From Leishmania donovani (lineage: Eukaryota; Euglenozoa; Kinetoplastea; Trypanosomatida; Trypanosomatidae), in contig NC_018247.1 in assembly GCF_000227135.1 (NCBI RefSeq), positions 480,487-544,486 on the forward strand: a DNA stretch of 64,000 bases, written 5' to 3'. This document shows positions 11,059-20,900 of the stretch, in pieces. The translations under genes and the position numbers were made by a program. The stretch's first letter is position 1. Each line of letters begins with the position of its first letter. Under the pieces are notes generated by a model that worked only from the letters and a program-made list of their open reading frames with translations, searched no databases and was not told the origin of the DNA.

Positions 11059-11970
11059 GCACACGCGAGGCAGATCACAGCCGTCACTTCACGAGCCTCG
11101 ATAGGAAAGGGCTGTCGCGGAACAGCAGGAACCAAGTAAAGGGTACTGACTTCACTTTCTCTTTCTCTCTCTTCGCTCTTTCAAGACGACCACGCACCCT
11201 CGCATACCAGCACGCGCCTACGCCGTGGTCGATAAAGTCAGCCGCATACAAGAGCGAAACAAAAAGGAAATGCGAGTCTATCTCTTGAGTCGTCGAGGGT
11301 CGTCGGTCATGCACGGATTCCCGTAATCGCCATCGTCTGGCATGATGTGCCCCTCTACTATATGCCACCTCGCCGCCGCTGCTGCTGCTGCTGCTCCTCC
11401 ACGTCTCCATCTTTCTGTATCTCCCCTTCGTTCTCCTTTCCGGCCCCACACCCTTACACACACACACACATAAAACTCTCTGTAGTTCGGTAGTGCACTA
11501 AGCGGCCTCGCGTCGACCCACACGAGCGCGCACGTACACAGACGCCCCTCTCTCTCTGCAATCATCACACACTGACGTGCGGGTATCATCGTCAAGAGAA
11601 GAGGCTACCACCCATACACCGCCTCTTTATTTCTCGCAACTATCTCGTATTCATCTCTCTGGCCGTGACTAGACTCACGTAAGTGCGTGGGGTGCGACTG
11701 AGTGCTCCTCCGCTGCCACTTCTCGGCGTGTGTGCTGGCGCGCGTCTCTTTCTTTCCCTGTTGCTGTGTCTGAGCGGTGGACCCCCCCCCCTTTGTGCAG
11801 CTCACTCACTCGCACGTTCGCTCTCGTCAAGTGCCTCGGCCGCCCTTCTCCTTTCCCTTTGCTTATAGAGTCCTTCTCCGTTTTCTTTTCGATCGTCTCC
11901 TTTTCTCCTGCGCCCTGTTATCCCCTTCCCCTCCCCACTCCATTCACAGAGCCATCCACTCGCCGCAACG
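11059..11970. other. Intergenic region
   Basis: No gene is supported. It contains a (CTG/CAG-type) GCTGCTGCTGCTGCTG run near 11377-11395, a (CA)n run near 11455-11470 and, towards the next gene, long T/C tracts. Confidence 0.65.
11880..11949 (+). promoter_or_regulatory. Candidate polypyrimidine tract and spliced-leader acceptor AG
   Basis: An almost pure pyrimidine stretch ends in TTCACAG, 21 bases before the ATG of the Cys-repeat protein gene. Position and composition are the only evidence. Confidence 0.5.
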
Positions 11971-14900
11971 ATGGACACAACGACAGACTACAACACTATC
12001 CTGCACCGAAAAGACAAGGTGACGCAGAAAGTCGTGGACGTCGCAGCTGCAGGGATGCAACCCACCGCCGAGGAGAAGAGTGCCGCCACGGCCTTCGACG
12101 GCGATGGCAACACTACTGTCGAGCGTGAGTCTCTCGAAGCCACGGACGAGGAGGAGACGACCAACACCTACGACGAGCCGCAGGCAGGCAAGCGAAAGTC
12201 GTCTGAGTCGAGCAGCAGCAGCAGCAGCAGCACCACAGTGAGCGGCAGCAGCTCGGTCTCGCGCTCGGAGACTGGTTCCCCGAAGGATGCCGCAGGCGCC
12301 CTGCTCACCGGTGGCCACGGCGCTTCGGGCGACGGGACAGTGCAGGTTGTGATGTATGCGAAGCGTGTGACATACTCGTACAAAGAATCTCAGCCCTTCC
12401 TGAACGCAACCACGCCGCCGAGCATCACGGCAGGACAGGAGCAGTGCCCGACTACGTCTGCAAACACGAGCGCCGCCTTCCCTGAAGGCGTTTCTCATCT
12501 TCTGGAGCCGGCCATGCCAACGCCACCGCGCAGCAACTTCGTTGGTGGTCCCGGTGGTCCAGGTCGCTCCGGGCCTCGCGGCGTGGCAGCGTACATGCAG
12601 CTCTCCCCTCCCCCCTCTGCTCCACAGACAACCGGCGCGAGCGCGTTATACCCCTTCTCCAACAGTTACGCGGTTCCGCCGAGCACCGCCGTCAACGCTC
12701 CGTCGTTCTCGACCGCCTACCCCAATAGCACCAGCGCCGGCGCAGGATACTCTGCTGCGTACGCGACTGAGCAGGCACCGTACGACGATTTCACAGGCGG
12801 ACTCGCAACTCACGCGGCTGGCCCGTCCGCCGCTGTTGACCCCTCGCGGAAGAACACCGAGAAGGAGCCCGCACGGCGGAAGCGTCGCTGGGGCGCCGCT
12901 GCAGACGCGGACGAGAACCAGCCGCGCCGCAGCCGCCGTATCCACATACAGGACGAAGCCGTGGAGGAGGACGAGGAGTACGCGGACGAGGAGGGCGAGG
13001 GCTCGCATGAGGCGTACACCGGCAGCAGCTACTCGGACGAAGAAGGCAGCTACAGTTACAGTGGAAACGAGGAGGACTATGAGTACTACGAAGAGTTCTA
13101 CGAGGAGGAGGTAGAGGAGGATGAGGAGGATGAGGAGGAACCGCGCATCGACATTATCGAGGGCAGCGGCCACGGTAACACGCTGCACGATATCCTTTAC
13201 GGTACCCCAAAGGCTGGCGCGAACGCGAACGGGAACTACAGCAGAGACCTCCGCGAGTCCATGCGGTTAGACAGTCCCTACCACACGCCGACGGAGGACA
13301 AGCAGGAGCCCCCTCGCTACGGCCACCTACACCCGCGTCACGACGGCGAGGAAGACGAAAAAGAGGGCCGCCTCCGCTCCACATCTGCCCACTCGTGGGA
13401 GGCCGCAGCTAAAGTGGCGGCGGCGCACCGTCGTTCTGCGACGCCGGAGCGCGTGAGTCGGCATCACCACCACCACAAGAAGTCAGCCAAGGGCTACGAG
13501 GGAACAGACAGCGAGGATGGCGAGAATCACCACCACTCCGCTGCTGGTGCCGGCAAGAAGCACAGGAAAAGCGTGTATGAGCACGGCGAGCCCTACACGG
13601 AGGGCACCTTCAAGGTCAAGGGCAGGAGGAGCAAGAAGGACAAGGCGGGAGGCCACTACGGAGCCATGACGGATCTCGACGACATTATGGAGCAGAGCAC
13701 GGCCGACTCGGGCAGCGCAAGCAACGAAGCGCCACATGAACCGGCTGGCAAGGACAGCCGGGCAGCCTTCCGCCCGTTGGGCTCTAGCGACACCGAGGAT
13801 GTCGATGACTTCACCGCCCCTTCCAGAAGTCTCTCGCGCAACCGCAAGAGTCGGCAGCTCGCCAAGGAAGTGAATGAAGAGGACCGTCTCCACCACCGCA
13901 GCGGTGCCGAGAGCATGAAGGCGACAAGGACCACGAAGTTGGACGCCAAGGACGGCGGCAAGGTGATTAGGGAGGAGGAGCCTATCAACACGCCGTCGCA
14001 GCAGAAGCGCGCGGGTGCGGGCGACGAGGCTTCGGGTTCGACGGAGCATGAGGACGAAGGTAGCTCGTCAGACAGGTGCGCGAAGAGGGAGGACAGGAAG
14101 AAGCCCAAGGGTGGCCTCCTCATTAAGTGTGCCTGCTGCTCAAAGGAGAAAAACACCGACGCCAAGGCCAGCGGGAAGGAGAACGAGGATGAGGCGCTCA
14201 AGGGTGGCCTCCTCATTAAGTGTGCCTGCTGCTCAAAGAAGAAGGAGAGTGACGCCATGGCCAACGGGAAGGAGAGCAAGACGAAGTCCAAGTGTTGCCT
14301 CTCCAGCAAGTGTCGCTGCTGCTCGAAAAAGAAGGACAGCGACGCCATGGCCAACGGGAAGGAGAGCAAGACGAAGTCCAAGTGTTGCCTCTCCAGCAAG
14401 TGCCGCTGCTGCTCGAAAAAGGACAGCGACGCCAAGGCCAAAGAAAAGGAAGACAAGAAGCCCAAGCGTGGCCTTATCATTACTTGTAGCTGCTGCTCGA
14501 AGGAGAAGGGCAGCGACGTCAAGGCCAGCGAGAAGAAGCCCAAGGATTCCATCCTCGTTAACTGTGTCTGCTGCTCAAAGAAGGACAGCGGCGCCAAGGA
14601 CAGGAAGGACAAGAAGCCCAAGGGCGGTAGCGGTGGCATTTTCAGCTGTCTCTTCGCCATGTGCAGCGGCAAGAAGAGTACCAAGGATCAGGTGGCGGAC
14701 AAGAAGGGCAAGGAAACCGACGAGGAGGAGGAAGAGAATTCCGACGCGGCAGCCCCATCCAAGTGTCTCACCACGTCCCCTGTCGAGAGTCCAGTATATC
14801 GTCAGCTCAGTAGCCGGCAGTTGAACCGGAAGAGTGACAAGAAGGTAGACAGGGCGTTCAAGGTTTCCAAGTCACGGCAGGCGAAGCAGCAGGAGGAAGA

Positions 14901-15537
14901 GGAAGAAGTCACCGCTGAAACATCAAAGTCTGCGTCCTCGGTCTCGTCAGCGGCGATGACAGGCGAATTTGAAGACCGAAGCGAGGAAAGTGCCTCGTTC
15001 CCTCCAAAGAACGCGAAGCGCGGCGGCACTCAAGCCCTGTCTGATAGCGCTCGTGTTGCAGCAGCCGCGTTGAGTCAAGAAGACTCTGAGAGCGAGGCGA
15101 GTGCACCGGTCAGCAAGAAGGCATCGTATCAGCTGACCCCGAGGCCCTCGCCACGCTCGGCTGGTCAGGTTCACCGTCGGCACAGTCGCACTGGGTCTGC
15201 GAGGGCGCAGAGAGGCACTGCCGCATCCTTCACTGATCACTCGCGCTTTCACACAAAGCCGGAGAACCCCGGTGTTGTGATTCCTGTGGACGTGAGTGAT
15301 GTGGACGAGAGCGACGAGTCGAGCGTCTCGAACTCGGCCAAGGCGCAGCAAAAGCGAAGTCACCGCCATCGCCAAACACGAGTCGTCGAGTATCGAAACA
15401 AACACAGAAGAGAGAAGAGCAGTCAGCGCAAAAGGGCTGAGAGCAGCCGCGCCGACAGAGCTATGCTGCTCAATGAGAAGCCGAAGAATAGATCCTCGTC
15501 CAGTGCGGGTGGGAAGCGGTCATTCTCAGCATCGTGA
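11971..15537 (+). CDS. Low-complexity protein with tandem CxCCSK cysteine repeats
   Basis: This 1188-residue protein has no domain that I recognise. In order it has a Ser run (about residues 81-87), a Pro/Ala/Ser/Gly/Tyr segment, a highly acidic Glu/Asp/Tyr tract (about 329-393), a His run near 498, mixed charged sequence, and then a cysteine-rich tandem array (about 712-905). The array has six clear units of the type K-C-x-C-C-S-K followed by a Lys/Glu/Asp/Ser linker, and a seventh degenerate unit ending in CSGKK. Two neighbouring units are almost identical at DNA level (14258-14328 and 14327-14397), which points to recent tandem expansion. The tail is Ser/Lys/Arg-rich. Clustered cysteines in a basic setting could bind metal or be acylated; neither is shown. 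No signal peptide or membrane segment is visible. Probably a lineage-specific, largely disordered protein. Confidence 0.8.
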   Translation: MDTTTDYNTILHRKDKVTQKVVDVAAAGMQPTAEEKSAATAFDGDGNTTVERESLEATDEEETTNTYDEPQAGKRKSSESSSSSSSSTTVSGSSSVSRSETGSPKDAAGALLTGGHGASGDGTVQVVMYAKRVTYSYKESQPFLNATTPPSITAGQEQCPTTSANTSAAFPEGVSHLLEPAMPTPPRSNFVGGPGGPGRSGPRGVAAYMQLSPPPSAPQTTGASALYPFSNSYAVPPSTAVNAPSFSTAYPNSTSAGAGYSAAYATEQAPYDDFTGGLATHAAGPSAAVDPSRKNTEKEPARRKRRWGAAADADENQPRRSRRIHIQDEAVEEDEEYADEEGEGSHEAYTGSSYSDEEGSYSYSGNEEDYEYYEEFYEEEVEEDEEDEEEPRIDIIEGSGHGNTLHDILYGTPKAGANANGNYSRDLRESMRLDSPYHTPTEDKQEPPRYGHLHPRHDGEEDEKEGRLRSTSAHSWEAAAKVAAAHRRSATPERVSRHHHHHKKSAKGYEGTDSEDGENHHHSAAGAGKKHRKSVYEHGEPYTEGTFKVKGRRSKKDKAGGHYGAMTDLDDIMEQSTADSGSASNEAPHEPAGKDSRAAFRPLGSSDTEDVDDFTAPSRSLSRNRKSRQLAKEVNEEDRLHHRSGAESMKATRTTKLDAKDGGKVIREEEPINTPSQQKRAGAGDEASGSTEHEDEGSSSDRCAKREDRKKPKGGLLIKCACCSKEKNTDAKASGKENEDEALKGGLLIKCACCSKKKESDAMANGKESKTKSKCCLSSKCRCCSKKKDSDAMANGKESKTKSKCCLSSKCRCCSKKDSDAKAKEKEDKKPKRGLIITCSCCSKEKGSDVKASEKKPKDSILVNCVCCSKKDSGAKDRKDKKPKGGSGGIFSCLFAMCSGKKSTKDQVADKKGKETDEEEEENSDAAAPSKCLTTSPVESPVYRQLSSRQLNRKSDKKVDRAFKVSKSRQAKQQEEEEEVTAETSKSASSVSSAAMTGEFEDRSEESASFPPKNAKRGGTQALSDSARVAAAALSQEDSESEASAPVSKKASYQLTPRPSPRSAGQVHRRHSRTGSARAQRGTAASFTDHSRFHTKPENPGVVIPVDVSDVDESDESSVSNSAKAQQKRSHRHRQTRVVEYRNKHRREKSSQRKRAESSRADRAMLLNEKPKNRSSSSAGGKRSFSAS
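14100..14685 (+). repeat. In-frame tandem repeat encoding CxCCSK units
   Basis: Imperfect units of roughly 65-100 bases encode a Lys-rich linker and a core of Gly/Leu/Ile then Cys-x-Cys-Cys-Ser-Lys. Unit-to-unit identity is highest in the middle of the array, where the block encoding KSKCCLSSKCRCCSK occurs twice with only a third-position change. Confidence 0.8.
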
Positions 15538-17830
15538 AAGCTCAAGGGCGCGCAGCAGCACGTGGGATGGCGTCGATTGGTCACCAAAGACCGGCCTGCA
15601 GGCGACTTTCGACGCTGCCCTTTTTTTTTGGACCGGAGGGAAAAGTGGGGACTGACTTGACGGGGACAGGTGCAGGAAGCGCTGCCTTCGCTCTTTGTTC
15701 TTTGGTCGCTCGTTCTTTCTTGTGCTGTGGTGGACGGTGCTGCTCTCACGCATACACATGTTATGTGTGTGTGTGGGCGCGCTATGTCATCGGCCCTTGT
15801 TGCTCCCTTCTATTCTCATTCTCATCTCTCCATTGGTCCCTCCCCCCTCCCCATCCCTTCATCCTCCACCTCATTCACTTGTACGGAAGCGCGTCGCTTC
15901 CTCCTTTATATATCTCTCTCTGTTTTTTTTTTCTACTGTCACAGTTGTTTGCCTGGTTTGTGTATGCCTTTGTACATGGAGCCCGTAATGCTGTTTATGC
16001 CATCTCGGCTTGTGCGTCCATGCTTACCGTGTTGAACGCGCTCCTGTGACGCACATGTGGGCATGTCGAATGCACCCACACGCGCAGCCCTTGGCCGTCA
16101 CCACCATCCCCGGCAGAGAGGCACAAGGGCCATGCAACACTGGAGAGGCAATGATAGGAATAGAGCGCCTTCATGTGTGTGCGTGTGCACGCTGTTGCTG
16201 CTGCTGCTGCTGCTGCTGCTCTGTTCGCCTCCCTCCCCCCCCCTCTCCACCCCCCCCCTCTGCCTCCCACGCAAGCACGTACACGCACACACACATATAT
16301 GCGTGCATAATGCTGAGTGATTTCTTCTTTTTTATTTCCCTTTTGGTTGTCCAAATCTATCTTCAATGTCCACCCCCTCCCCTCCCTTCCATCTCTATCA
16401 TCTGTCTTCACCACATGTCTGTTACGAGTAGAGGTGGAGAGGAGGAAGAGGGGGAATGGGGATGTTGAGAGAAAGACGATTGGCGCTGCGTGGCCCCTCG
16501 GACTCTTTTCTTCCTCGTTTTTTTTTCTTTTCCGGCGCCGCCCTCCTCCTCACACACACACACACACACCGTCGTTTGCCGCCCAAACAGCCCCCATCAC
16601 CGCCACACCCTCATCATATTCCACCCCACCCCACCCCAGCCACCAGCCACCAACCACCCGCTCCCCTTCTACTCCAGAGGGAAGCCAAGTGGGAAGGACA
16701 GGGTAAAGGGGAGGAGGGGCAGGCAAGCATCCCATCGGTCACCTCCAGCGCTGTGTCTGATATATGTATACACATACCACTGGCGTGTATTCATTGTCAC
16801 TCGATCGCCGTTTTTCGTGTGATTTCGCTTCTTTTCTTCTTCTCTTGGTGCCCCTCCCCCTCTTCCCCCTCCTCCTCCTTTACCGTCCGCATCGCCGTTT
16901 ACCTTTTCGCTATCTCTTCTGGCACACCTTTATACACACAGCGACGATTCTTTTTTGTTGTTGTTTCTGTGTTGTTGTGCTGACGATATCGCCTGCCATT
17001 CTTGTGGTTCTTTGGCTGTGTGCCGTGATTCCTATCACGCCCTCGCTCACCCTCTTCATCCGCCCCCCCCCCCGTGTTGGTCCTTCTCTCTTCAGCACCT
17101 CCCTTTGTTTGTGTGCTTGGTCTTTTGTCTTGCGCTGATGATGATGCTCTTTCTACGTTGTGCTGAGGAGGCAGATTTTCGTGGCGTAGTCGTCGTGTTG
17201 AATGTATTGTGTGTATGCACTAAAAAGCGTGGCTAGAGTTTGTATACGTGTTTGTTTCTCTTCTTCCTGTACCTCTTTCCGTGCTCTCTTCCTTTATTAT
17301 TGTTTTGCATGGGTGTGCGCGTGCGTGTGTGTGTGCGCGCGCGCATGCCTCTTTTGATGGGTCACACACAAGCACATGCACACACACTCGCCACCACAGC
17401 CTCGATCATAACTAGCACCACCCCTTTCCGCATTTATTTTCTCTTCGCGCCCTCTTACGGTATACCGCAGAGTGAGGAGTGAGATTCGATCTCCGAGCTC
17501 CGTTTTCTTTTTCCTCTCGTCATTGTTTCTTTGCATAGGTGGCGCGGTACGTGATGTCACTCCTAATGTGGATCCCTCATAACCCCAAAAGCACCGCAGC
17601 ATAGCTCTACCTGTTGTTGGTTGTTGTTGTTTTGTGTGTGTGTGTGTGCGTGCGTGTGTACGTGTGTGCGTGTGTACGTCCCTTTCCCGCAACGCTGTGC
17701 GCACACGACTACACATGTGAGTCTCTGTACGCGTCCCAGCTGCTTGCTTTCTTAGATTCACCTGGACTCACTTTCCTTTCAAGGGTTTGGGAGGGTGTGC
17801 GGGAGGGGGACTTTTCTCTCTCCGCGTGTT

Positions 17831-18372
17831 CATTCTGCGATAGAGCATGAGTTGAATTTCGCTCGACCCCCTCCCCTCTCTAAACCACCGGCTTTCCACA
17901 GTCCCCAAATCGCGTGGCGCGAAGCAGGGGTGGGCACGCGCTAGAGTGCTGCGCCGACTCAGTCGTCGGAGAGCACGGTCCCCTGCCTCGGACTCTACCC
18001 ACACACCTCTCGCTCCGCAGGTCGCCTCACCGCCGCTCCCGCATCATGCCGGTCGCCGCCTGGTGCATCCTCCCCTCGGGGTGCCTCAGGCCTCCCCCAC
18101 ACCGCTGTAGGCAGCGCGAGGGCCGGGGGTGGGATATGCGCTCGCGTCACGCTGACGCTCTGCCTGTCACGTGGGTGGCGCAGACGTGTACGCTGACCCA
18201 CTGTCGCAGGTCGCTCCAACGCAACGCCATCCAGGGCCTGGCCGTGTCACCACCAGAGGTGGTTCTGCATCCGGCAGGGGATAGGGCTGGGGAGGGCTGC
18301 TTGGCTTCACCACACAGTGCGTGGGTAGTGGACCCTGAGATACGGCGCACTGAGCGGTGTCCACACGTCATC
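17831..18372 (+). repeat. Dispersed repeat copy A, long form, SIDER-like
   Basis: This is the most complete of five copies of one family in the window, about 540 bases. It begins at CATTCTGCGATAGAGCATG, carries the about 90-base segment around GCTGCGCCGACTCAGTCG that the short-form copies lack, and ends at TCCACACGTCATC. The size, the intergenic location and the dispersal fit Leishmania SIDER retroposon remnants. That family name is inferred from recall of such elements, not from a search. The reading frame across it is not a gene. Confidence 0.7.
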
Positions 18373-19381
18373 AAAGACATGCTTATGGATGGACTGAGCA
18401 AGCGCGGGCCTGCATGCGCTTGTGGGTGTGCCGATTTGTGGTGGTGCTGTCCTTTGTTTTCTTCGTTCTCCCACCGGGCGTGACTTTTCTGTTATTGTGG
18501 GTTTTTCTTGTTCTTTACCCCGTTTGGCCTTTTTTGCTTGTAGGTTTGATAGAGATGCCGCGACCCGGCAACCGCTGCCAGTCCTTGATGGTGCCCCTCC
18601 CCCTCTCCCAAGCACCACCACCAACATCACCTCGATCCCCACTGTCCACCTCTCTCTCTTTCCACGCATGGGTCCAAGGCTTCGATCCCTCATCCATCTC
18701 AGCACGCGCACACGCACAAGCAAAGGTACACACAAGCGATAGTGCCTCTTGTCGGCTTCGCTTGCCACAGCCGTGCACGGCGATGTGTGCTCATGTGGCT
18801 GTGATGTCTTCGAAAGCCTCATCGCCCCTCTCCCTCCCTGTCGTCTATTAGAACTCCCCTAACAAACTTAGCAGCGTTTCGAGAGAGAAAGAGAAAACAA
18901 CAGCCGCAAAAAAAAAAAAATAGAGAATGTCGGTATTTGAAGCGTCTTTCGCTATGTGTATGTGTGTGTGCCTGCACCGACAGGGGAGAAGCGTGTCATC
19001 GGTTCTGTCGTGTGTCCGCCTCTGAACTCAACCAGGAGGAAGGGGAGGAAAGAGGGCTTCTAGGCGGAGAAGGGAAAGTGCATGTGAAGCGCGCCTCTTG
19101 CTTCTCTCTCCCCATTGTCCTGTTTAACGCGCCTCTTTCACCGGCAACGAGAGATGGGGCGTGAAACAGGCCCGGAAAAGGCTGTGCCGCGTCGTTTAAG
19201 AAGAATATCGCGCTTCTATGAACTACCTCCTTCTTGCACCCCCCCCCTGCTTCGCTCTCCCTCCCTCTACGGACCACCGCAGCCACACCTGCTTGCGTCT
19301 CTCGCCGTGTATCACACAGTTTTCGATCACACGCACACGTGCGCGAATTTCGTTTTTTGTGTGTGGAAGTATCGCTGCTAC

Positions 19382-19412
<31 letters not shown>

Positions 19413-20834
19413 CGTGTGTTTTGAGGGGTGGAATTGTTTTGTAGTTAGCAGTTTCACATCTTTTTCTCGTCTTTTCTCCCCACCCACCCACTGTGTTGGT
19501 TCGCCCTCCTTTTTTTCTTTATCATGTTTGTTCTTGTTTGCTGCACCTCTGCCTTACCCCTCTCCTTCACGCTCTCCTCCTCCTCCTCCCATCTGCTCAG
19601 GCACACGCCCAGTAAGTTATCGCAGCGGGCACGGCGAACACACGCGCGCACAACTGGAGAACGAACGAGAAAACAGAAAGGCATCACCTGCATACAAGAA
19701 CTGCAGCGACTCCCGGGGCATCAACGTCAAGGTCGGGGACAAGAGGAAAAAGAAGCGAAGAACGCCCACGACAAGCGCCCGCCGAGGCGGAGAACAGCAG
19801 CCCAGCAAAGCGGCGCCGCGGCCGCGGAGGAGGAGATGGTTGTCATAGGTAGCTGGTGATGGATGTCGGCTACCTAATCTTCTCTCCACTGTCACTCACT
19901 CACACACACACACACACTCTCTCTCTCTCGTCGACCCCTCTCCCTTTCTCTGACGCCCTCTCGTGCATGTGCGCGCTACTGTGGCACACACGCACGCACC
20001 CGCTCTCTGCCTCCTCCTTATTGTTTGTGCTCGGGCATAACAGAAGCAGTACACACAAACATAGACAGGTGCACACACACCTCTCTCTCGTCTCCTGCGC
20101 GCTGCTGCTTCCTTTTTCCCCCTAGTTCCCTTTCCCTCCTGATCCCTGTAGCCGGCTACACTTTAGCTTTCCCGTGCATGTCTACTTCTCTCTGTTCTCT
20201 GTCGTCGACTTCCACACGCAAATACGTCTTTCGTTTTTTTTTCTTTCCTTTTCCTGGTTTCCTTCTCTGTAACCCTCGAAAACGACTCTGGGCGCTTCCT
20301 TTGCTCACGCCTCCTTGTGGCGCTCTCCCCCCCTGTTGGGGTGCTGCCCGCCCCTCTCTATCCACTCTCCCGTGCGTTCGTGTTGCCGCTACGTTTGTGC
20401 CTGCTTGTCTGAAAGGGTCTTGACTGTCTTTCTGCGGTCACGTTTGTGCGTACGTGACGGCAGTGAAGGCGGTGCGTCGTCTGTCGTTGCTGTACAAAGG
20501 TCTGCCCCCCCCCACACACACACACACATCTGCTCGTCCGCTCGTCTTGTGCGCACTAAAAAGAAGATACCTTCGCCTGTGTCTGTGCCTGTCTGTCCGT
20601 GTCTTTCAGCGCCCTCTACTGACGTCATTCTTTTCCACCACACACCCCTCTCTTGCCTCTTTCCCCTGTGGTGGTGGTCTGTTACTCATTTTCGTCGGGC
20701 AGACTCCTGCACGCCTCTTCGCTCCCTTGTTGTTGTCACACCCTTGCGGTGGCGAACGCGCAGCAGCCTTGCGTAGCCCTCTCTCTCTCCTTCCTGGGAT
20801 TGTGTGGGCGGCTGATGCGAATGAGCAGGAGGGT

Positions 20835-20893
20835 TTTCGCCTCTCTCTTCCTCTTTTGTTTTGTATGTTTCCGCATCCCTGAATATCCACAAG
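20835..20893 (+). promoter_or_regulatory. Candidate polypyrimidine tract and spliced-leader acceptor AG
   Basis: A T/C-rich stretch ends in CCACAAG, eight bases before the TOR ATG. The short leader is unusual, so an earlier AG may be used instead. Confidence 0.35.
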
Positions 20894-20900
20894 CACTTTA

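Larger units (their letters stand above)
15538..20900. other. 5.4-kb gene-free intergenic region
   Basis: Apart from one dispersed repeat in its middle, this stretch shows only pyrimidine-rich DNA, short simple repeats and homopolymers. Notable are a CTG run (about 16193-16220), CA and GT runs (about 16550-16568, 17325-17345, 17634-17670), an alternating TA then TG run (about 19380-19415) and (CA)n at 19899-19917. No reading frame in it looks coding. It is longer than the other spacers upstream, so a very long 3'UTR or a lost gene is possible. Confidence 0.6.

Noticed and set aside
13656..14684. 342-codon antisense open frame over the Cys-repeat array
   Set aside because: Its apparent internal repeats mirror the sense repeat; all neighbouring genes are on the plus strand.
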